A stretch of DNA of 48,236 nt, taken from contig JBKGYG010000003.1 in NCBI GenBank assembly GCA_046546235.1, positions 1 to 48,236 of the forward strand, given 5' to 3'. This DNA is from JBKGYG01 sp046546235 (lineage in GTDB: Bacteria > Bacillota > Clostridia > Lachnospirales > DSM-24629). The translations under genes were made by a program, and so were the position numbers. The notes beneath the pieces were generated by a model. The model was not told the origin of the DNA. It made no database searches and was given only the letters and a program-made list of their open reading frames with translations. Positions 44,836 through 48,236 of this stretch are shown piece by piece (the stretch's first letter is position 1; each line of letters opens with the position of its first letter).

Positions 44836-45390
44836 ATGTTAGCAGAGTTAAAAGAATATGGAACTAAGATGAGTAAAACAATTGAAAACTTAGAAGAAGA
44901 ATATAATACTATTAGAGCTGGTCGTGCTAATCCACATATTCTAGACAAAGTAAAAGTTGATTACTATGGACAACAAACACCTATTCAACAAGTAGGAAAT
45001 ATTACAGTACCTGAGCCAAGACTTATTCAAATTCAACCTTGGGATAATGGACTATTAAAAGAGATTGAAAGAGCTATACTAATTTCAGATATAGGCATAA
45101 CACCTAATAATGATGGTAAAGTTATTAGACTTGTTTTTCCTGATTTAACAGAAGAAAGAAGACAGGAATTAGCAAAAGAAGTAAAGAAAAAAGGGGAAAA
45201 TGCAAAAGTAGCTATAAGAAATATTCGCAGAGATGCTAATGATCATTATAAGAAGCTACATAAGAACAATGATATAACAGAAGATGATCTTAGGGATATT
45301 GAAGATGAAATTCAAACATTAACTGATAAATATATTGAAAATATAGATAAGCATGTAGAAAGTAAGACCAAAGAGGTTCTTACAGTATAA
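44836..45390 (+). CDS. frr: Ribosome recycling factor
   Basis: At 184 residues it has the standard length. It contains TIRAGRANPHILDKVKVDYYG, QIQPWDNGLLKEIERAI, GKVIRLVFPDLTEERRQEL and RNIRRDAND. With EF-G it splits the post-termination ribosome. AAGGAGG (44819-44825) precedes the ATG. A palindromic terminator follows the stop. Confidence 0.98.
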   Translation: MLAELKEYGTKMSKTIENLEEEYNTIRAGRANPHILDKVKVDYYGQQTPIQQVGNITVPEPRLIQIQPWDNGLLKEIERAILISDIGITPNNDGKVIRLVFPDLTEERRQELAKEVKKKGENAKVAIRNIRRDANDHYKKLHKNNDITEDDLRDIEDEIQTLTDKYIENIDKHVESKTKEVLTV

Positions 45391-45402
45391 GACTTTGGAA
45401 GA

Positions 45403-45432
45403 AAACCCCTCTTTAAAGAGGGGTTTAGTTTT
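45403..45432 (+). terminator. Intrinsic terminator of pyrH-frr
   Basis: A perfect 24-nt palindrome (AAACCCCTCTTT then AAAGAGGGGTTT, 45403-45426) is followed by AGTTTT. It is GC-rich at the stem middle. Because the T-tract is interrupted, some readthrough into uppS is possible. Confidence 0.78.
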
Positions 45433-45491
45433 GTAGAGAATATTTATATGAAACAGGTTAAAAAAACTACATATATAGTTGGAGGTATAAC

Positions 45492-46238
45492 ATGGTCAAT
45501 AAAACAATTGATGGTCAAGAATATTCTATTCCAACACATATTGCAATTATAATGGATGGCAATGGTAGGTGGGCTAAAAGCAAAAATAAACCTAGAAGTT
45601 TTGGTCATGCAGAAGGAAGTGCTAGATTAGAAAAAATATGCCGAGAAGCTGATAAATTAGGGGTAAAATACATTACTGTATATGCATTTTCTACTGAAAA
45701 TTGGTCTAGGCCTAAAGAAGAAGTAGAAGGCCTAATGAAATTATTAAGAAAGTTTTTAAAAGATAGTATAAAAAAATCTAAAAAAAATAATATGAAAGTT
45801 AAGATAATAGGCGATATCTCACCTTTAGAAAATGATATCAAAAAAAGTATAAATTCTTTGGAAGAAGAAACTAGAAAACATAATGGGCTAAATCTGCAAA
45901 TAGCTATTAATTATGGAGGTCGAGATGAGTTAATAAGGGCTATTAATAATATATTATTGGATTCTAAAAATGATAAATTAAATTGTGAAACTATAAATGA
46001 AAATATTATTAGAAATTACCTTGATACTTCTGATATTCCAGATCCAGATTTGCTTATTCGAACTAGTGGAGAACAAAGAGTTTCAAATTTTTTGTTATGG
46101 CAATTGGCTTATACAGAATTTTATTTCTCTGAAAAATATTGGCCAGAATTTGATAAAGAAGAATTAATTAAAGCTATTAAATATTTTAATCAACGAGAAA
46201 GGCGTTTTGGTGGCGTTAATACGGAGGACATAATATGA
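45492..46238 (+). CDS. uppS: Undecaprenyl diphosphate synthase (isoprenyl transferase)
   Basis: This 248-residue cis-prenyltransferase makes the C55 lipid carrier for peptidoglycan. The catalytic Asp is D22 in AIIMDGNGRWA. FGHAEGSARLEKI, VYAFSTENWSRP and LIRTSGEQRVSNFLLWQLAY follow. GGAGGT (45481-45486) precedes the ATG. It overlaps cdsA by four bases, so these two membrane-lipid genes are coupled. Confidence 0.98.
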   Translation: MVNKTIDGQEYSIPTHIAIIMDGNGRWAKSKNKPRSFGHAEGSARLEKICREADKLGVKYITVYAFSTENWSRPKEEVEGLMKLLRKFLKDSIKKSKKNNMKVKIIGDISPLENDIKKSINSLEEETRKHNGLNLQIAINYGGRDELIRAINNILLDSKNDKLNCETINENIIRNYLDTSDIPDPDLLIRTSGEQRVSNFLLWQLAYTEFYFSEKYWPEFDKEELIKAIKYFNQRERRFGGVNTEDII

Positions 46239-47035
46239 AGATACGAGTTATAAGTTCAGTTTTAGGATTACCAATTGCATTTTTTGCTATTATTTATGGA
46301 GGTCTAACTCTATTAGGAGTTATTTCTATTATCTCTTTAATTGGCTTGATAGAATTTTATAAAGCTTTTGAAATAAAATGCATTTTATTATATGTAATAG
46401 GCTTGAGTGTACATATAAGTTATTCTATTTTGATCGCATTAAATAAAGAGGAAGACTTAATGTATTTAATTAGTTTATTTTTACTAATTCTTTTAGCGGC
46501 ATATGTTTTAAACTACTCAAAAATTAATATTACTAATGTTTTAGTGGTATTTTTTGGATTTTTTTATGTTTCATATCTTTTGTCACATATTTATTTTGTT
46601 CGTGAGTTTCATCCATATGGATATTGGGTAGTATGGTTAATATTTATTTCGGCATGGGGAACTGATACTTTTGCTTATTTAACAGGATTATCGATAGGTA
46701 AAAATAAATTAGCCCCAATATTAAGCCCTAAAAAAACTATAGAAGGTTCTATAGGTGGAATAATAGGAGCAGTTATTTTAAGTATAATATTTGGTTTTAT
46801 ATTTATTAATAGTAAGAATGAAACCAATAGTTATGTTTTGTATTTTGCTATTATTACAGGGGTAGGTTCTATAATATCACAGATTGGTGATTTAGCAGCT
46901 TCTGCAATTAAAAGAAATGTAAAAATAAAGGATTATGGACAATTAATTCCGGGACATGGGGGAATATTGGACAGATTTGATAGCATACTATTTACTGCTC
47001 CCTTTGTTTTTTTAATAGCTTATTTATTGTTTTAA
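46235..47035 (+). CDS. cdsA: Phosphatidate cytidylyltransferase
   Basis: This 266-residue polytopic membrane enzyme makes CDP-diacylglycerol for phospholipid synthesis. The family signature is complete near residues 225-250: SAIKRNVKIKD, then GHGGILDRFDSILFT. An earlier conserved segment is SAWGTDTFAYLTG. About eight hydrophobic segments fill the rest. The ATGA overlap with uppS and the following dxr match the standard cluster. Confidence 0.97.
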   Translation: MKIRVISSVLGLPIAFFAIIYGGLTLLGVISIISLIGLIEFYKAFEIKCILLYVIGLSVHISYSILIALNKEEDLMYLISLFLLILLAAYVLNYSKINITNVLVVFFGFFYVSYLLSHIYFVREFHPYGYWVVWLIFISAWGTDTFAYLTGLSIGKNKLAPILSPKKTIEGSIGGIIGAVILSIIFGFIFINSKNETNSYVLYFAIITGVGSIISQIGDLAASAIKRNVKIKDYGQLIPGHGGILDRFDSILFTAPFVFLIAYLLF

Positions 47036-47103
47036 AGAATAATCATTATATCAAAGGTAGCAAATTGAATTAAAGTAATAATAATATAAATAGGATGGTA
47101 CAG

Positions 47104-48236
47104 ATGAAAAGGATAACAATTTTAGGATCGACAGGTTCTATTGGAAGGCAGACATTAGATATAATAGATAATGATAAAAATAATATACAAATAATAGCAC
47201 TTTCAGCATATTCTAATATTGATTTATTAGAGAAGCAAATAAAAAAATATCGTCCTAGTAAAGTATGTGTTATGTTAAAAGAAAAAGCATTAGAGTTGAA
47301 GAAAAGGATTACTCAAGATGTAGAAATTTTAACAGGAATAGATGGGCTTATTCACATTGCTACACTAAGTGATATTAACATAGTGTTGACAGCAGTAGTT
47401 GGTATGATTGGTATTAGGCCAACTATTGAAGCAATTAAAGCCGGTAAAGATATTGCTATAGCTAATAAAGAGACGCTAGTAACAGCTGGAAGTATTATTA
47501 TGCCTCTTGTTAAAGAAAAAGGAGTTTCTTTATTGCCTGTAGATAGTGAGCATTCTGCGATATTTCAGTGCCTTAATGGAGAGAATAAAGAAGAAGTGGA
47601 TGAAATTATATTAACTGCATCAGGAGGTCCATTTCGGGGAAGAACATTAAATCAATTAAAAGAGGTTAATATAGAAGATGCTCTTAATCATCCAAACTGG
47701 AGTATGGGGAGCAAAATAACGATTGATTCTGCTTCGATGATGAATAAAGGGTTAGAAATTATCGAAGCAAAATGGTTATTTGATCTTGAACCTGAACGAA
47801 TAAAGGTTGTGGTTCACCCAGAAAGTATTATTCATTCAATGGTATCATATATTGATGGTTCAGTTATGGCTCAGTCAGGATTACCAGATATGAGATTACC
47901 AATTCAATATGCACTTTACTATCCAAGAAGAAAAAGGAGTAATTTTAAAAAACTTGATTTAATAGAAATAAATCAATTAACTTTTGAAAAACCCGATTTA
48001 GAAACATTTGTTTGTTTAAAATTAGCGTATGATGCACTAAAAATAGGTGGAACTATGCCAACCGTTTTGAATGCAGCTAATGAATGGGCTGTTTCTAAGT
48101 TTTTAAATAGATATATAACTTTTTTAGATATTCCCAAATTAATTGAATATGCTATGGGAAAACATACCATCATAAAAAAACCAACATTAAAAGATATATT
48201 AGATGGGGTTGATAATTATATTAATCAAGATGATTG
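47104..48236 (+). CDS. dxr: 1-deoxy-D-xylulose 5-phosphate reductoisomerase (cut by window end)
   Basis: This enzyme makes MEP in the non-mevalonate isoprenoid pathway and thereby feeds uppS. The NADPH-binding motif is GSTGSIG (8-14). Also visible are AIANKETLVTAG, the metal and substrate site PVDSEHSAIFQCL, SGGPFRGR, and NWSMGSKITIDSASMMNKGL. The frame is open for 377 codons to the last base and ends just short of the usual length (380-400), so only a few residues are missing. AGGATGG (47092-47098) precedes the ATG. rseP would be expected next. Confidence 0.97.
   Translation, partial: MKRITILGSTGSIGRQTLDIIDNDKNNIQIIALSAYSNIDLLEKQIKKYRPSKVCVMLKEKALELKKRITQDVEILTGIDGLIHIATLSDINIVLTAVVGMIGIRPTIEAIKAGKDIAIANKETLVTAGSIIMPLVKEKGVSLLPVDSEHSAIFQCLNGENKEEVDEIILTASGGPFRGRTLNQLKEVNIEDALNHPNWSMGSKITIDSASMMNKGLEIIEAKWLFDLEPERIKVVVHPESIIHSMVSYIDGSVMAQSGLPDMRLPIQYALYYPRRKRSNFKKLDLIEINQLTFEKPDLETFVCLKLAYDALKIGGTMPTVLNAANEWAVSKFLNRYITFLDIPKLIEYAMGKHTIIKKPTLKDILDGVDNYINQDD

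Noticed and set aside
314..48173. Reverse-strand open frames such as 11255-11602 or 36273-36665
   Set aside because: They lie antisense to well-identified genes, lack ribosome sites and encode no recognisable domain; AT-rich DNA readily yields such shadows.

Overview
The window is a low-GC, strongly AT-rich chromosomal segment in which every convincing gene lies on the + strand. Gene content and order (comM, alr, femX, dprA, topA and codY, then one long fla/che operon ending in sigD, then rpsB-tsf-pyrH-frr-uppS-cdsA-dxr) point to a motile anaerobic Firmicute of class Clostridia, close to the Lachnospirales type of fla/che organisation. FliY, CheC, CheD, CodY, a WhiG/SigD-type sigma factor and MotE/YlxF rule out a proteobacterium. 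The sequence alone does not give a genus. No rRNA, tRNA, insertion sequence, phage gene or CRISPR array was seen.

Layout. 1-365: a 121-nt-period direct repeat, each copy with a long inverted repeat, then a sigma-A-type promoter. 366-8530: comM, alr, femX-like, dprA, topA and codY, covering DNA uptake and recombination, cell-wall amino acids, topology and the nutritional regulator. 8531-9013: a codY terminator and a gene-free control region with candidate promoters, one carrying a CodY-like palindrome in its spacer. 9014-38962: the fla/che operon. It encodes rod and basal-body proteins (flgB, flgC, fliE, fliF, fliG), export ATPase complex (fliH, fliI, fliJ), a MotE-like protein, hook assembly (fliK, flgD, a small flagellar operon protein, flgE, flbD), stator (motA, motB, fliL), switch (fliM, fliY, cheY), export gate (fliO, fliP, fliQ, fliR, flhB, flhA), number and placement control (flhF, flhG), a c-di-GMP brake (ycgR) and chemotaxis (cheB, cheA, cheW, cheC, cheD), ending with a small membrane protein and sigD. 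38999-42020: a DUF342/FapA-type protein and three poorly characterised small genes, one a membrane-anchored helix-turn-helix protein and one a MltG-like protein without a catalytic domain. 42021-48236: an rpsB leader, rpsB, tsf, pyrH, frr, uppS, cdsA and the start of dxr, separated by several intrinsic terminators.

How it works together. The operon would build the basal body, export gate, rod, hook and motor and then make SigD, which in related bacteria switches on flagellin and other late genes (none are in this window). CheY-P made by CheA/CheW would act on FliM and FliY. FliY and CheC both keep two phosphatase-type E..N motifs, and CheD and YcgR add further control.

The most notable anomaly is cheB: an in-frame TAA separates the catalytic Ser and His from the catalytic Asp, while the frame is otherwise continuous. 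The assembled sequence therefore encodes no full-length methylesterase. Other points worth checking are the 5' tandem repeat, the CodY-like box in the flgB promoter, hairpins bracketing flgE, the alr-femX pair, the rpsB leader with a terminator overlapping its promoter, and the small unknown genes between fapA and rpsB. Nothing here is clearly a wholly new system; most of the window is a well-conserved motility and housekeeping locus.
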